Assembly (NCBI RefSeq): GCF_000821085.1
Contig: NZ_CCXR01000002.1
Span: 1-64,000 of the forward strand
Reading direction: 5' to 3'
DNA from: Bacillus sp. B-jedd
GTDB lineage: Bacteria; Bacillota; Bacilli; Bacillales; Cytobacillaceae
DNA: 64,000 bases
Under the pieces are notes generated by a model. The model did not search any database. It worked only from the letters and a program-made list of their open reading frames with translations, and was not told the origin of the DNA. The translations under genes were made by a program, and so were the position numbers. Positions 42,204 to 50,916 of the stretch are shown here, in pieces. Position 1 is the stretch's first letter. Every line of letters begins with the position of its first letter.

Positions 42204-43412
42204 TGTTTTCAGTTTTCTGACACTGTAAAATCTCACAAATCCGAAGGTAAAGGCGCCCCCGGCGGATAAAATGCCAAGCCCCGCCAAAAAGTCTCCTCTT
42301 AAGAGAACAACTATGGCAAAAATGGCTGTCTGAGCTGCCATGACCAGATAGAGCAGGCGCTGGAAGGCCTCCCTATTTGTAGACGCCGGAACAGGATACA
42401 GTTCGCTCCAAAGATTGTTTTCATGATGGGCTGCCAGGGGCATTAACTGGAATCCAGTTAAATAAAGGAACAGCAGGGAAAAGAAAATCTGGCCCGGCCC
42501 GTAGGAAATCAGCATGATTCCGAGCGAGCCAATGACCGCAAGCCTGACTGAAAGCCCCAAATAGTCGCCGGCGCGAAGATACGTCCTCGCAAGCAGATAG
42601 AGCGCCGCCCTTTTCTGTGCAAAAGGAATTCCTGACAGCAAAAAGTCCAGCCACCGCCTTCTCTTAACACTTTCCTTCAAATGAGGGACATCGGTAAACA
42701 AGTTTGCGAGCCGGTAAAAAGCCATCATCCTTTTTTCTTCCCCGGCGATCAGCGCTTCCCACTTGAGCCCTTTCCCTTTTGCGGCAGACGTGAAGTATGC
42801 AAGATAGGCTAGCATGATTCCCGCAACCGGTAAGAGGAACAAAAGGCCGTTCCCTTTAAAAAGGAAATAGCTAAATACGGCATTAAGGAAAAAACGGACA
42901 ACCTGGTCAGCAAGGTTTCCCGACGAATCCGTCAAATAGGCTGCTTTCCATTGCGCAGCAAGGTTCCACACTTTTACAGCAAGCAATAGCAAAAGGGCTG
43001 GGAAAAACATCGTGAAGCCTATGCCGCCTGTTTTTGCAAAAAGGGGCATGAATAGCGCCAGAAGCATTAGGAGCACATATCCTTGCAAAAGTCCGCTGAC
43101 AATCGCGGAGCGTAGGAAAAATCCACTCAGCTTTTCCTCAAGCGGGAGAAGGAATACTTTATCCGGTTCCTTGAGGAAATTATAAACAGGGCTTAACGTA
43201 AGAAACAATCCGAACAAAAGCGCACCAATGGCTTCCGATGGGAAACCAGTATCGAGTGTCTTTAGCCATTCCTGGTAGTAGTACGCCGCAGTTCCGAGCA
43301 AAAACAGCAGGACAATGACAATATGGCCGTTAAAAATATATTTAAGGTAGCGCCCGAGCTCTTTAGTCCTCCGCCCGGCCCGCTCCTTCCAAAGCCGGTT
43401 GCCGTCAAACAT
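42201..43412 (-). CDS. ecsB: ABC transporter permease EcsB
   Basis: 403 aa with about ten hydrophobic segments. Starts MFDGNRLWKERAGRRTKELGR, and overlaps ecsA by eight bases. Together with EcsA it forms an exporter that in B. subtilis influences secretion, sporulation, competence and intramembrane proteolysis by RasP, possibly via peptide export. Confidence 0.93.
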   Translation of the reverse strand: MFDGNRLWKERAGRRTKELGRYLKYIFNGHIVIVLLFLLGTAAYYYQEWLKTLDTGFPSEAIGALLFGLFLTLSPVYNFLKEPDKVFLLPLEEKLSGFFLRSAIVSGLLQGYVLLMLLALFMPLFAKTGGIGFTMFFPALLLLLAVKVWNLAAQWKAAYLTDSSGNLADQVVRFFLNAVFSYFLFKGNGLLFLLPVAGIMLAYLAYFTSAAKGKGLKWEALIAGEEKRMMAFYRLANLFTDVPHLKESVKRRRWLDFLLSGIPFAQKRAALYLLARTYLRAGDYLGLSVRLAVIGSLGIMLISYGPGQIFFSLLFLYLTGFQLMPLAAHHENNLWSELYPVPASTNREAFQRLLYLVMAAQTAIFAIVVLLRGDFLAGLGILSAGGAFTFGFVRFYSVRKLKT

Positions 43413-44145
43413 GGCTCTCTTCCTTTGTCAGCTGGATATACAAATCATCCAGCGTCGCACCTGGCATTCCGAATTCGTTTCTCAATTCCTCGAGGGTCCC
43501 TTTTGCCCGGATCCGGCCTTCATGGATGATGACAAATCGGTCGCAATATCGTTCGGCAGTGGCGAGGATATGGGTTGACATAAGGATGCCAGCGCCACTC
43601 GCTTTCATTTTTGCCATTAGATCAAGAAGCGACTGGATGCCAAGCGGATCTAGCCCGACGAAAGGTTCGTCAACAATATACAGTGATGGCTCGACGAGAA
43701 ACGCGCATAGAATCATCGCCTTTTGCTTCATCCCTTTGGAAAAATGCGCCGGAAACCATTTCAGCCTTTTCTCCATCCGGAATTCCTTCAGCAGGGCCGG
43801 CATTCTCTTTTTATATTCGCTCCGATCAAGGCCATAAGCCATCGCTGTCAGTTCGAGGTGTTCCTCGAGTGTCAATTCTTCATAAAGAATCGGTGTCTCC
43901 GGAATAAAGGTAAACTGCCTTCGGTACTTTTCCTTGTTACCTGAAAAGGATTTTCCATTAATTTCGATTTTGCCCGCATGCGGCTCCAAAAGGCCGATGA
44001 TGTGCTTGATCGTCGTACTCTTCCCGGCCCCGTTCAGGCCGATCAGGCCGACGAGTTCCCCGGCACCGACTTCAAAAGATACATTTTTCAATACTGGATT
44101 TTTCGTATAACCGCCAGTTAAGTCATGAATCGTTAATAAAGACAT
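43405..44145 (-). CDS. ecsA: ABC transporter ATP-binding protein EcsA
   Basis: 246 aa from the ATG at 44145 after GGAAGGGCG. Walker A is LIGLNGAGKSTTIKH near residue 34, the signature is LKWFPAHFSKGMKQK (a degenerate LSGGQ with FSKGM), and Walker B is SLYIVDEPFVGLDP near residue 155. It powers EcsB. It is divergent from hit across a 580-base region. Confidence 0.94.
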   Translation of the reverse strand: MSLLTIHDLTGGYTKNPVLKNVSFEVGAGELVGLIGLNGAGKSTTIKHIIGLLEPHAGKIEINGKSFSGNKEKYRRQFTFIPETPILYEELTLEEHLELTAMAYGLDRSEYKKRMPALLKEFRMEKRLKWFPAHFSKGMKQKAMILCAFLVEPSLYIVDEPFVGLDPLGIQSLLDLMAKMKASGAGILMSTHILATAERYCDRFVIIHEGRIRAKGTLEELRNEFGMPGATLDDLYIQLTKEESHV

Positions 44146-44725
44146 GGCAAACGCCCTTCCTAGCTTAATACCATCTATTTTAACAAAAATAGCTCCCATA
44201 GCGAAATGATGAGCTGTTGATTGGAAATTGAAAACTGGCAGCTCCTGCCACTCATAATCCCCCTTTTTCAGGCCATCCTAATATTTGAAGGGGAATCAGC
44301 TCCAAAATTGAAAAGGGGTGTCTGTCAAAGACAGTTTCCATTCAATAAAAGCTGCTTCATTTAACGTTTAAGTGAGGGGATGGTTGTTTTGCACAGGCCT
44401 TAGTCTAAAGCACACCGGACCGTCTGGACCGCAGATGGCATTTTTGCAAATGAGGTGTTCATCAAAGAAACCATCAAACAAAAATATTTGTTATAACCAA
44501 CTAATAAATGTTTGGAGATGGTTCGCTTGGACAATGTAGGTATTTGCCTGGACATTTCTGAGTCAAATGAGGTGTTTGTCAAAGAAACTTCCTGAACGAA
44601 GACGATAACAAGAAGATGTTTCCCCTTCACGAGGGCGGGATACCTATACGGTTCCTGCCCTTCTCTTTGTTTGCCCTGCCGGATATGCTAAAATACCGGT
44701 AAAAGAGAGGAAGGGTTGTGAAACG
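44146..44725. other. Gene-free region between ecsA and hit, with a 25-bp direct repeat
   Basis: No convincing gene. CAAATGAGGTGTT followed by CATCAAAGAAAC at 44447-44471 recurs with two changes at 44564-44588. A frame of 76 codons spans it on the minus strand but its repeated SLxNTSF segments only mirror the DNA repeat and it lacks a ribosome binding site. The hit promoter (TTGTTT and extended TGCTAAAAT, near 44,670-44,700) lies at its right end. Confidence 0.6.
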
Positions 44726-45148
44726 ATGGACAACTGCATTTTTTGCAAAATTATCAAAGGGGATATTCCGTCCGCCAAGGTTTATGAGGACGAGCACGTA
44801 CTGGCTTTTCTTGATATCAGCCAGGTTACCAAGGGGCATACATTGGTCATTCCAAAAGTACATAAGGAAAATATTTATGAATTGACCCCGGAAATCGCGG
44901 CGAATTTATATAAGGCCGTACCCGCTATTGCCAGTGCTTTAAAAGAAGAGTATTCCCCAATCGGCCTGAATACGTTGAATAATAACGGAGAAGAGGCCGG
45001 CCAGTCGGTTTTCCACTTCCACCTCCACCTTCTCCCCCGCTATGGAAAGGGCGATGGATTTGGGTCCGTTTGGAAGACTCATCAGGACGATTATACTTTC
45101 GAAGACCTCAACAATATGGCAAAAGCAATCGGCAGCCATGTTAAGTAA
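44726..45148 (+). CDS. hit: HIT-family nucleotide hydrolase
   Basis: 140 aa. N-terminal CIFCKIIKGDIPSAKVYED and the histidine triad HFHLHLLPRY near residue 95 define the Hint/HIT family, purine nucleoside phosphoramidases. Divergent from the ecs operon, as in B. subtilis. Ribosome binding site GAGAGGAAGG. Confidence 0.95.
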   Translation: MDNCIFCKIIKGDIPSAKVYEDEHVLAFLDISQVTKGHTLVIPKVHKENIYELTPEIAANLYKAVPAIASALKEEYSPIGLNTLNNNGEEAGQSVFHFHLHLLPRYGKGDGFGSVWKTHQDDYTFEDLNNMAKAIGSHVK

Positions 45149-45175
45149 GGGCACTAAAATCAGAAAATTTACACT

Positions 45176-45204
45176 TTATTCTTTTACAGTATTTATGCTA
45201 TAAT
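45176..45204 (+). promoter_or_regulatory. Promoter of trpP
   Basis: Extended -10 TGCTATAAT with TATAAT at 45199-45204; the -35 region at proper distance (TTATTC) is weak. The leader up to the start codon is about 75 bases. Confidence 0.6.
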
Positions 45205-45256
45205 GGCTTTAAGTTTTTCGCTGCAGGCAAAGAGCGCACTGCAGGAGGAACCAAAT

Positions 45257-45284
45257 TAGCTTAGAAAAGCAGAGGAGAGATGAG
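45257..45284 (+). promoter_or_regulatory. TRAP-binding-like triplet array over the trpP ribosome binding site
   Basis: In the leader, triplets TAG, TAG, AAG, GAG, GAG, GAG occur at 45257, 45262, 45267, 45272, 45277 and 45282, each separated by exactly two bases. TRAP binds G/UAG triplets with 2-3-base spacers. The array covers the Shine-Dalgarno (GAGGAG) and ends two bases before the ATG, as in B. subtilis trpP, where tryptophan-bound TRAP blocks translation. Only six triplets are in strict register. Confidence 0.7.
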
Positions 45285-45286
45285 AA

Positions 45287-45832
45287 ATGAATACGAAAAA
45301 TCTTGTTGCGCTGTCTCTATTAATGGGGATTGGTGCAGTGTTGCATGCTGTCATTCCGGGGATTGGAAATGGCATGAAACCGGATATGATGCTAACGATG
45401 ATGTTTTTAGGGATTATGCTTTTCCCTGAAAAGAAAAATGTCCTGCTTGTCGGAATTGTAACAGGCGTGTTATCCGCACTGACGACTACTTTTCCAGCCG
45501 GCCAGGTACCAAATATCATTGACAAGCTAGTGACCGCGTTTGTTTTTTACCTTCTGTTCCTGGCAGTTAAAAAGTACAGCCACACAGTTGTTGCTGCTGC
45601 GTCTTTGACAGCTGTCTGCACGGTTGTCTCTGGATCGGTATTTTTGGGCACAGCCCTTTTCACGGCCGGACTTCCAGGGTCCATGACGTTTGGAGCACTG
45701 TTTGTCGCCGTGGTTCTTCCAACAGTCGTGCTGAACACAATTATCATCGCTGTTATTTATCCAATTGTTAGGTCAGTGATTAAACGGACAGGTTTCACTC
45801 CTGTACCTGCTGCTGTCCAAGAGCAAAAGTAA
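45287..45832 (+). CDS. trpP: Tryptophan transporter TrpP
   Basis: 181 aa with five to six membrane segments and the family start KNLVALSLLMGIGAVLHA followed by PGIGNGMKPDMML. It matches B. subtilis TrpP (YhaG) in size and place. It is probably controlled by TRAP through the triplet array at its ribosome binding site. Confidence 0.9.
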   Translation: MNTKNLVALSLLMGIGAVLHAVIPGIGNGMKPDMMLTMMFLGIMLFPEKKNVLLVGIVTGVLSALTTTFPAGQVPNIIDKLVTAFVFYLLFLAVKKYSHTVVAAASLTAVCTVVSGSVFLGTALFTAGLPGSMTFGALFVAVVLPTVVLNTIIIAVIYPIVRSVIKRTGFTPVPAAVQEQK

Positions 45833-45844
45833 AATTAGAATGAC

Positions 45845-45877
45845 AGAATCCGGGCATACGCCCGGATTCTTTTTTTG
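45845..45877 (+). terminator. Terminator after trpP
   Basis: GAATCCGGGC-ATAC-GCCCGGATTC followed by seven T. Confidence 0.95.
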
Positions 45878-45926
45878 ACTTTACCTCATGATCTTCCTCA
45901 TTTCGCCCCATTTCCAATTGCCTCCA

Positions 45927-46118
45927 TTATTTAAGAAAAATAATCAACAAACAGAATATGACAAATATCCCCAATCCTGAGGCGAGAATAGAGGCGCGTT
46001 TTTTGATAACCCTTTTTGGAGGATACATTCCCGGCTTTTTATACAAGGCCATATTATAGAGCATTCCCCCTAACAGAAAAACGCCTGCCAGAAAGAAAAT
46101 AACAGCCGCCGCTCCCAT
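45927..46118 (-). CDS. Small membrane protein, hypothetical
   Basis: 63 aa with an excellent AAAGGAGGT site. Two membrane helices (residues 4-24 and 44-62) flank a short basic loop KPGMYPPKRVIKKRAS. No family recognised. It is convergent with trpP and divergent from yhaH. Confidence 0.7.
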   Translation of the reverse strand: MGAAAVIFFLAGVFLLGGMLYNMALYKKPGMYPPKRVIKKRASILASGLGIFVIFCLLIIFLK

Positions 46119-46281
46119 TTGTGAAACCTCCTTTACCTCCCATATGCCTACTTCAAGAATGAACGCAGGAGGTTTAGCCGCTATTTTTTGTGTTATTAAT
46201 GATTATGGCCAAATTTGGCATGCTATTCATATATTGGGTAAAATATAGGAAAGCAATCAATCAGAGAGGGTGTTGACTGTT

Positions 46282-46683
46282 ATGGGAGCAAAAAGATTCC
46301 TTTATGGATTCCTGCTTGGAGGCGCTGCCGCCGGCTTGGCGACTTTATTTACCGTGCCTCAGGCCGGAAAGGATACAAGGGAAGCACTGAAAAATAGCAA
46401 GGATACTTTCATAAGCCAATTAAAAGATTTGAAACAGAGCATTATGGATGTCAAAGATGCCTCTGCTTATGCAACTAAGGAAGGCAGGGTTCACGTTTCC
46501 CACTTTATCAAAGAAGTGAATACGTCCATAGGCAGATGGAAAGCTGAAACTCTCCCCCAGCAGATTGAAATCCAAAAAGAAATAAAAGAAATTGAAACGG
46601 TGATCAGCCAGCTTGAAAATGATTTGGCAGCACACTCGCCATCAAACAATAAGGATGAGACGGAAAAACGGAGCCTCCAGTAA
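46282..46683 (+). CDS. yhaH: YtxH-domain protein YhaH
   Basis: 133 aa from the ATG at 46282 (AGAGAGGGTG upstream). The N-terminal YtxH pattern FLYGFLLGGAAAGLATLFTVPQAGKDTR holds one membrane helix, and the remainder is a long helical, coiled-coil-like tail. Related small proteins are general-stress or membrane-associated factors of unknown action. The position before scoC matches B. subtilis yhaH. Confidence 0.85.
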   Translation: MGAKRFLYGFLLGGAAAGLATLFTVPQAGKDTREALKNSKDTFISQLKDLKQSIMDVKDASAYATKEGRVHVSHFIKEVNTSIGRWKAETLPQQIEIQKEIKEIETVISQLENDLAAHSPSNNKDETEKRSLQ

Positions 46684-46703
46684 TCCTTCAATAGTGGACC
46701 ATT

Positions 46704-46738
46704 CCTTCCTCTGCCCATAGCAGGGGAGGGTTTTTTTC
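46704..46738 (+). terminator. Terminator after yhaH
   Basis: CCTTCCTCTGC-CCATA-GCAGGGGAGGG followed by seven T. Confidence 0.9.
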
Positions 46739-46968
46739 AAAATTTAACCTTTTAAGCATAAAATCTATTCAATTTCTAAAAATTTAGTAAATTTGTACTT
46801 TATTAATTTTTATTTTATTGGCATAATGTTAATATAGAAAAAACACTATTATATGAATATGCAATACTTCTGACGGTATCTGTTTCATTCAATGGGGATT
46901 GCCGGCGGCATTTTAATTCGGGGGAGTTGGGAGTTGCCGCCCATATTTTAAAAGAGGTGAGGAGAAGA

Positions 46969-47541
46969 ATGGCTGAAAAACAATATAGCATTAAGGAAGC
47001 GATGCTGTTTAGCCAAAGAATCGCTCAATTAAGCAAGGCTCTATGGAAATCCGTGGAAAAGGACTGGCAGCAATGGATTAAGCCGTACGATTTGAACATT
47101 AACGAACATCATATTCTTTGGATTGCGTATCATCTAAATGGCGCCTCGATTTCAGATGTTGCCAAATTCGGGGTGATGCACGTTTCGACCGCCTTCAATT
47201 TTTCTAAAAAACTGGAAGAAAGAGGCCTCCTCCAATTCTCGAAAAAGGAAAATGACAAAAGAAATACGTATATCCAGCTGACCGAGCACGGTGAATCCAT
47301 CCTGCTTGAGCTTATGGAAGCATATGACCCTGGAAGCAACTCTGTTTTTTCTGGCGCGATGCCGTTAAGGGAACTGTATGGCAAGTTTCCAGATATCATT
47401 GAGATGATGGCGATTGTCCGCAATATTTATGGGGATGACTTCATGGAAATTTTCGAAAAATCGTTCCATAACATTGAATGTGAGTTTGTCGAAGAAGAAG
47501 GAAAGCTCCGTAAGAATAATAAGTCCGAAGAGCTGGTCTAA
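46969..47541 (+). CDS. scoC: MarR-family regulator ScoC (Hpr)
   Basis: 190 aa from the ATG after GAGGTGAGGAG. It contains the highly conserved block [20 protein letters not shown], the helix-turn-helix of MarR type around [18 protein letters not shown], and the wing [14 protein letters not shown]. ScoC represses extracellular proteases, peptide transport and sporulation genes during transition phase. The 230 bases upstream are very AT-rich, as expected for a regulated promoter. Confidence 0.96.
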   Translation: MAEKQYSIKEAMLFSQRIAQLSKALWKSVEKDWQQWIKPYDLNINEHHILWIAYHLNGASISDVAKFGVMHVSTAFNFSKKLEERGLLQFSKKENDKRNTYIQLTEHGESILLELMEAYDPGSNSVFSGAMPLRELYGKFPDIIEMMAIVRNIYGDDFMEIFEKSFHNIECEFVEEEGKLRKNNKSEELV

Positions 47542-47576
47542 TTTTATTTAAAGACCCCCGAGAGAATTGAAACCGT

Positions 47577-47918
47577 TTAAATGAACTTTTTGAATTCATT
47601 CATTAATGGCAGGAACATCTGCTGTTTTATGCAAGCCACCACCACTTCATCAGGATTTAATTTTGGGGTCATTTTCGACGAAAATTCTTTAAAAAGCGGA
47701 TGAAAATTCAAAAAACCTTCCGCTTTTTGTTCTTCCATAAGATTGTGCATATCCTCACATAAAGAAATGAGACGGCTTGTTTCATCTTTTGTTAGATTGT
47801 TGGCTATTACAAGCTTATTGAACTCATATGGCGTCTTATCCAATGCTTCTGCTGCAAGCCGCATATGGTATTCCAATGTTTCAATCCGTTCAATCAGGTA
47901 CTTCAGTTCCATTTGCAA
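47577..47918 (-). CDS. yhaI: YhaI-like DUF1878 protein
   Basis: 113 aa, helical. RIETLEYHMRLAAEALDKTPYEFNKLVIANNLTKDE and the middle EEQKAEGFLNFHPLFKEF resemble B. subtilis YhaI in layout. Function unknown. It converges on scoC. Confidence 0.8.
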   Translation of the reverse strand: MQMELKYLIERIETLEYHMRLAAEALDKTPYEFNKLVIANNLTKDETSRLISLCEDMHNLMEEQKAEGFLNFHPLFKEFSSKMTPKLNPDEVVVACIKQQMFLPLMNEFKKFI

Positions 47919-48082
47919 CCCCCGTTCAGCCTGGCTCTTTCCTTCTATTATTCACTTTTTCACCTTTACAGTAAACCCTTAACCTCCATACTTATCTTGA
48001 TTCATTAGGATTTCGAACTTTTCTTTTACATTAATATTTGGTATTGTAAATTAGCAGTAGAAAAAGCATGGGGGAGTCTTCA

Positions 48083-48262
48083 ATGGTATTCTTCTTCGGC
48101 GCATTCGCCTTCTTTATCTTATTTTCGATTAATAGACTGACAACCTCCCTTTGTGACCAAAAGGAAATTCCTGAAGAAAACCAGGGAAAGGTATTCAGAA
48201 CGATAAATATACTCGTAACAGTCCTTTTGATTTCTTCCTATGTAGAAGTCTTGTTTACCTAA
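48083..48262 (+). CDS. Small two-helix membrane protein
   Basis: 59 aa from the ATG at 48083, placed after GGGGGAG; an ATG 15 bases earlier overlaps that site. Two membrane segments (residues 1-17 and 40-57) are separated by a charged loop with CDQKEIPEENQGK. Not recognised. Confidence 0.65.
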   Translation: MVFFFGAFAFFILFSINRLTTSLCDQKEIPEENQGKVFRTINILVTVLLISSYVEVLFT

Positions 48263-48368
48263 AGGGATATCTTGGCAGCATTTTGAACTCCACAGTCTCC
48301 AAGTCCTGAAGAAGCGGCTGAAAATAATAATGGAACATGGGGGGATCAACCTCCATGTTCCTTTTTTA

Positions 48369-48458
48369 TTAAAGCCAGGCAGCACCGACAATTACAAGCA
48401 AAATAAACAGGACAACAATTAAGGCGAAGCCTGCTCCAAATCCTCCTCCATGACCCAT
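48369..48458 (-). CDS. YjcZ-family sporulation peptide
   Basis: 29 aa after AAAAGGAGGTG. The sequence MGHGGGFGAGFALIVVLFIL followed by LVIVGAAWL is the Gly-rich start plus single membrane helix of the YjcZ/YhzE-type sporulation peptides found in spores of Bacillus. Confidence 0.85.
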   Translation of the reverse strand: MGHGGGFGAGFALIVVLFILLVIVGAAWL

Positions 48459-48611
48459 AACGGCACCTCCTTTTCGGGAAAGTTACCATATACTATTCAA
48501 CGCGATCCCTTTTCGAATAGGCCTGAGTCCAGGTTGACTCTAAATTTTATGACAGGCTGTGGGTTCCTTCACTACTTCTGATCCTCTTTATCCTGACTCA
48601 CATTAAGTTTT

Positions 48612-48645
48612 GTTGCTTATGACCATTTATGTTATAGTATGGGAT
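48612..48645 (+). promoter_or_regulatory. Promoter of prsA
   Basis: TTGTTG and TATAGT with a 17-base spacer, about 55 bases ahead of the prsA start. Confidence 0.55.
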
Positions 48646-48691
48646 GTGGGTTTACAACCTGCTGGAAATTTACTTTTAGGAGAGATACATC

Positions 48692-49555
48692 ATGAAAAAA
48701 TGGATGCTTGCCCTTGCTCTCACCGGCGGGGTTATGACCCTAGGCGCTTGTAACAACGCTAATAATGGCGGAGGGAATGTTGCTGAAACAAAAGCCGGAA
48801 ATGTCACCAAAGACGAGCTATACGAATTGATGAAAGAAAACTATGGTGAACAGGCTTTGCAGCAACTCGTATATGATAAAGTCCTATCCGACAAGTATAA
48901 AGTCACCGATAAGGAAATCGATCAAAAGATTCAAGAATTCAAGTCTATGTACGGGGAGCAAGCAGAAGGATATCTTGCCCAATATAACCAAGACGAAGTA
49001 AAGAAAATGTTCAGAACTATGGCTTTGCAAGAAAAAGCGGCTCTTAAAGATGTCAAGGTAACCGAGAAGGAAATGAAGGAGTACTACGACAACTACAAGC
49101 CGGAAGTGAAATCCAGGCATATTCTCGTTAAAGATGAAGCAACCGCTAAAACCGTCAAGGAAAAACTTGATAAGGGCGCTAAGTTCGAGGATCTTGCAAA
49201 AGAATATTCAACCGATGAAGGCACGAAGAATAACGGCGGAGCCCTTCCAGAGTTCCAGCCTGGAAGCGGTGCTATGGTACCAGAATTCGAAGAAGCGGCT
49301 GGAAAGCTGAAGAAAAATGAAATCAGCGGACCAGTCAAATCTCAATTTGGCTATCACATCATCCAGGTTACTGATATAAAAGAAAAGAAATCGTATGATG
49401 ATATGAAAAAAGAAATCGAGCACAAGCTAAAGACAGAGAAACTGACACCAGAAGTAGTCGATGCGGCTATGCAGAGGGAGCTTAAGGCGGCCGATGTCAA
49501 AATTAAGGACAAGGACTTGAAAGACGCCCTTAAAACAGAAGCGGCACCACAATAA
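48692..49555 (+). CDS. prsA: Extracytoplasmic foldase PrsA (peptidyl-prolyl isomerase lipoprotein)
   Basis: 287 aa with a lipoprotein signal peptide ending in TLGAC, so Cys20 is lipidated and the protein is anchored outside the membrane. The parvulin domain covers residues 133-225 (KSRHILVKDEATAKTVKEKL, then GALPEFQPGSGAMVPEFEEA, then FGYHIIQV). The flanking regions form the chaperone domain. It is essential for folding of exported proteins in Bacillus. Confidence 0.96.
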   Translation: MKKWMLALALTGGVMTLGACNNANNGGGNVAETKAGNVTKDELYELMKENYGEQALQQLVYDKVLSDKYKVTDKEIDQKIQEFKSMYGEQAEGYLAQYNQDEVKKMFRTMALQEKAALKDVKVTEKEMKEYYDNYKPEVKSRHILVKDEATAKTVKEKLDKGAKFEDLAKEYSTDEGTKNNGGALPEFQPGSGAMVPEFEEAAGKLKKNEISGPVKSQFGYHIIQVTDIKEKKSYDDMKKEIEHKLKTEKLTPEVVDAAMQRELKAADVKIKDKDLKDALKTEAAPQ

Positions 49556-49568
49556 TGTAAAGCATTAA

Positions 49569-49599
49569 AGAGGGGACCAACGCGGCCCCCTCTTTTTTC
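49569..49599 (+). terminator. Terminator after prsA
   Basis: AGAGGGG-ACCAACGCGGC-CCCCTCT followed by a T-run. Confidence 0.85.
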
Positions 49600-49627
49600 A
49601 TGTATTTTAACAGGTTCCACCCGAAAA

Positions 49628-49804
49628 TCAGCCGGTCAGGCCTCTCTTTTCTTTCTCGAGCTCGAGCCGTCTCATATAAATTTCCCCTTCTTTTTCAATC
49701 AAATCCATTTCAATCCGCCGTTCCTCTTTGCCTGTTTTGACAGTCATCACCGCACTGAACGCTATGCCTAGAATAATCGTATAAATCCAAAAAGGTATCG
49801 TCAT
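49628..49804 (-). CDS. yhaL: Sporulation protein YhaL
   Basis: 58 aa with AAAGGAGC before the ATG. One N-terminal membrane helix (TIPFWIYTIILGIAFSAVM) is followed by a charged helix with IEKEGEIYMRRLELEKEK, the layout of B. subtilis YhaL. It follows yhaM, as in B. subtilis. Confidence 0.8.
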   Translation of the reverse strand: MTIPFWIYTIILGIAFSAVMTVKTGKEERRIEMDLIEKEGEIYMRRLELEKEKRGLTG

Positions 49805-49918
49805 GGTCCCTGCTCCTTTCCCTGTTAGGTTTGTCCGCTACAGTATACATATTCAGCCAGCGCCAAAATATGCCTGCTGCAAATAGGTATAAAAAAAAGA
49901 GCCGCAGGGGCTCTCATG

Positions 49919-50863
49919 TCATTTGTGAAAAACTGGCTTGTAAAATGAACGGTTATCCAAAGCAAAAACCCTTTCGGAAAACTCGCCCGGTTTAACGCGT
50001 TCAAGCGCGCCATCCAGCATGTTCATTTTCGCATCCAGATTATCGATATAGTGGAGAATTTCCGCTTCCTTAATTAATGGCGGCTTAGGGCTCCCCCACT
50101 CCGCCTTGCCATGGTGAGAAAGGACCATATGTTGGAGGATCAGCACTTCTTCCCCAATGATCCCCAGTTCATCCGCCGCTTTGCCGATTTCGTTGACCAT
50201 GATCGTTATATGGCCAAGCAAATTTCCTTCAACAGTATAAACCGTCGAAATCGGGCCGGATAGCTCGAGGACCTTCCCCATATCATGCAGGATGATGCCC
50301 GCATAGAGCAAATCTTTGTCAAGGCTTGGGTAGAGGCTGGAGATCGCTTTTGCTAAATCAAGCATGCTGACAACATGATAGGCAAGCCCCGAAACGAATT
50401 CATGGTGATTTTTCGTCGCAGCGGGATATTCCATGAAGGCTTGCTGATGCTTTTTAATCAAGTGGCGGGTAATTCTTTGGATGTTAGGGTTTTTCATTTC
50501 AAAAATATATTGCGTCAGTTTACTGCCCATTTCCTCGCGGCTTATTGGTGCCGTCTCCAGGAAATCTTCAAGCTTCACACCATCATGAGGGCCAGCCGGC
50601 CGGATCTGGCGGATTTTCAGCTGATTTTTGCCCCTGTAGTTCTGAATTTCCCCCAAGACCCTCACAATGCTTTGCGCGCTATAATTTCTTTCTTCCTCTT
50701 CCCCCGCATCCCATAGCTTTGCCTCGATATCTCCGCTCTTATCCTGAAGAATCAGGGTAAGGAAGGGCTTTCCATTGCTTGCAATCCCTTTAGTTGAGCT
50801 TTTTATGAGTAAAAACTGTTCTACCTGTTCGCCAGTCTCGTGTTCTAGTATTTTTTTTGTCAT
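49919..50863 (-). CDS. yhaM: 3'-5' exoribonuclease YhaM
   Basis: 314 aa, the same length as B. subtilis YhaM, from the ATG at 50863. An N-terminal OB-fold (residues 15-90, [18 protein letters not shown]) precedes an HD domain with His-Asp in [13 protein letters not shown] near residue 195 and HHGK downstream. It trims RNA and single-stranded DNA 3' ends. It starts 54 bases after yhaN. Confidence 0.95.
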   Translation of the reverse strand: MTKKILEHETGEQVEQFLLIKSSTKGIASNGKPFLTLILQDKSGDIEAKLWDAGEEEERNYSAQSIVRVLGEIQNYRGKNQLKIRQIRPAGPHDGVKLEDFLETAPISREEMGSKLTQYIFEMKNPNIQRITRHLIKKHQQAFMEYPAATKNHHEFVSGLAYHVVSMLDLAKAISSLYPSLDKDLLYAGIILHDMGKVLELSGPISTVYTVEGNLLGHITIMVNEIGKAADELGIIGEEVLILQHMVLSHHGKAEWGSPKPPLIKEAEILHYIDNLDAKMNMLDGALERVKPGEFSERVFALDNRSFYKPVFHK

Positions 50864-50916
50864 CGTTAAAGTCACTCCTTCCCATTACAACCACTATATT
50901 ATACAGCACTGCCCTT

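Noticed and set aside
44400..44630. A 76-codon minus-strand frame between ecsA and hit
   Set aside because: No ribosome binding site and its repeated peptide only reflects the 25-bp DNA repeat.
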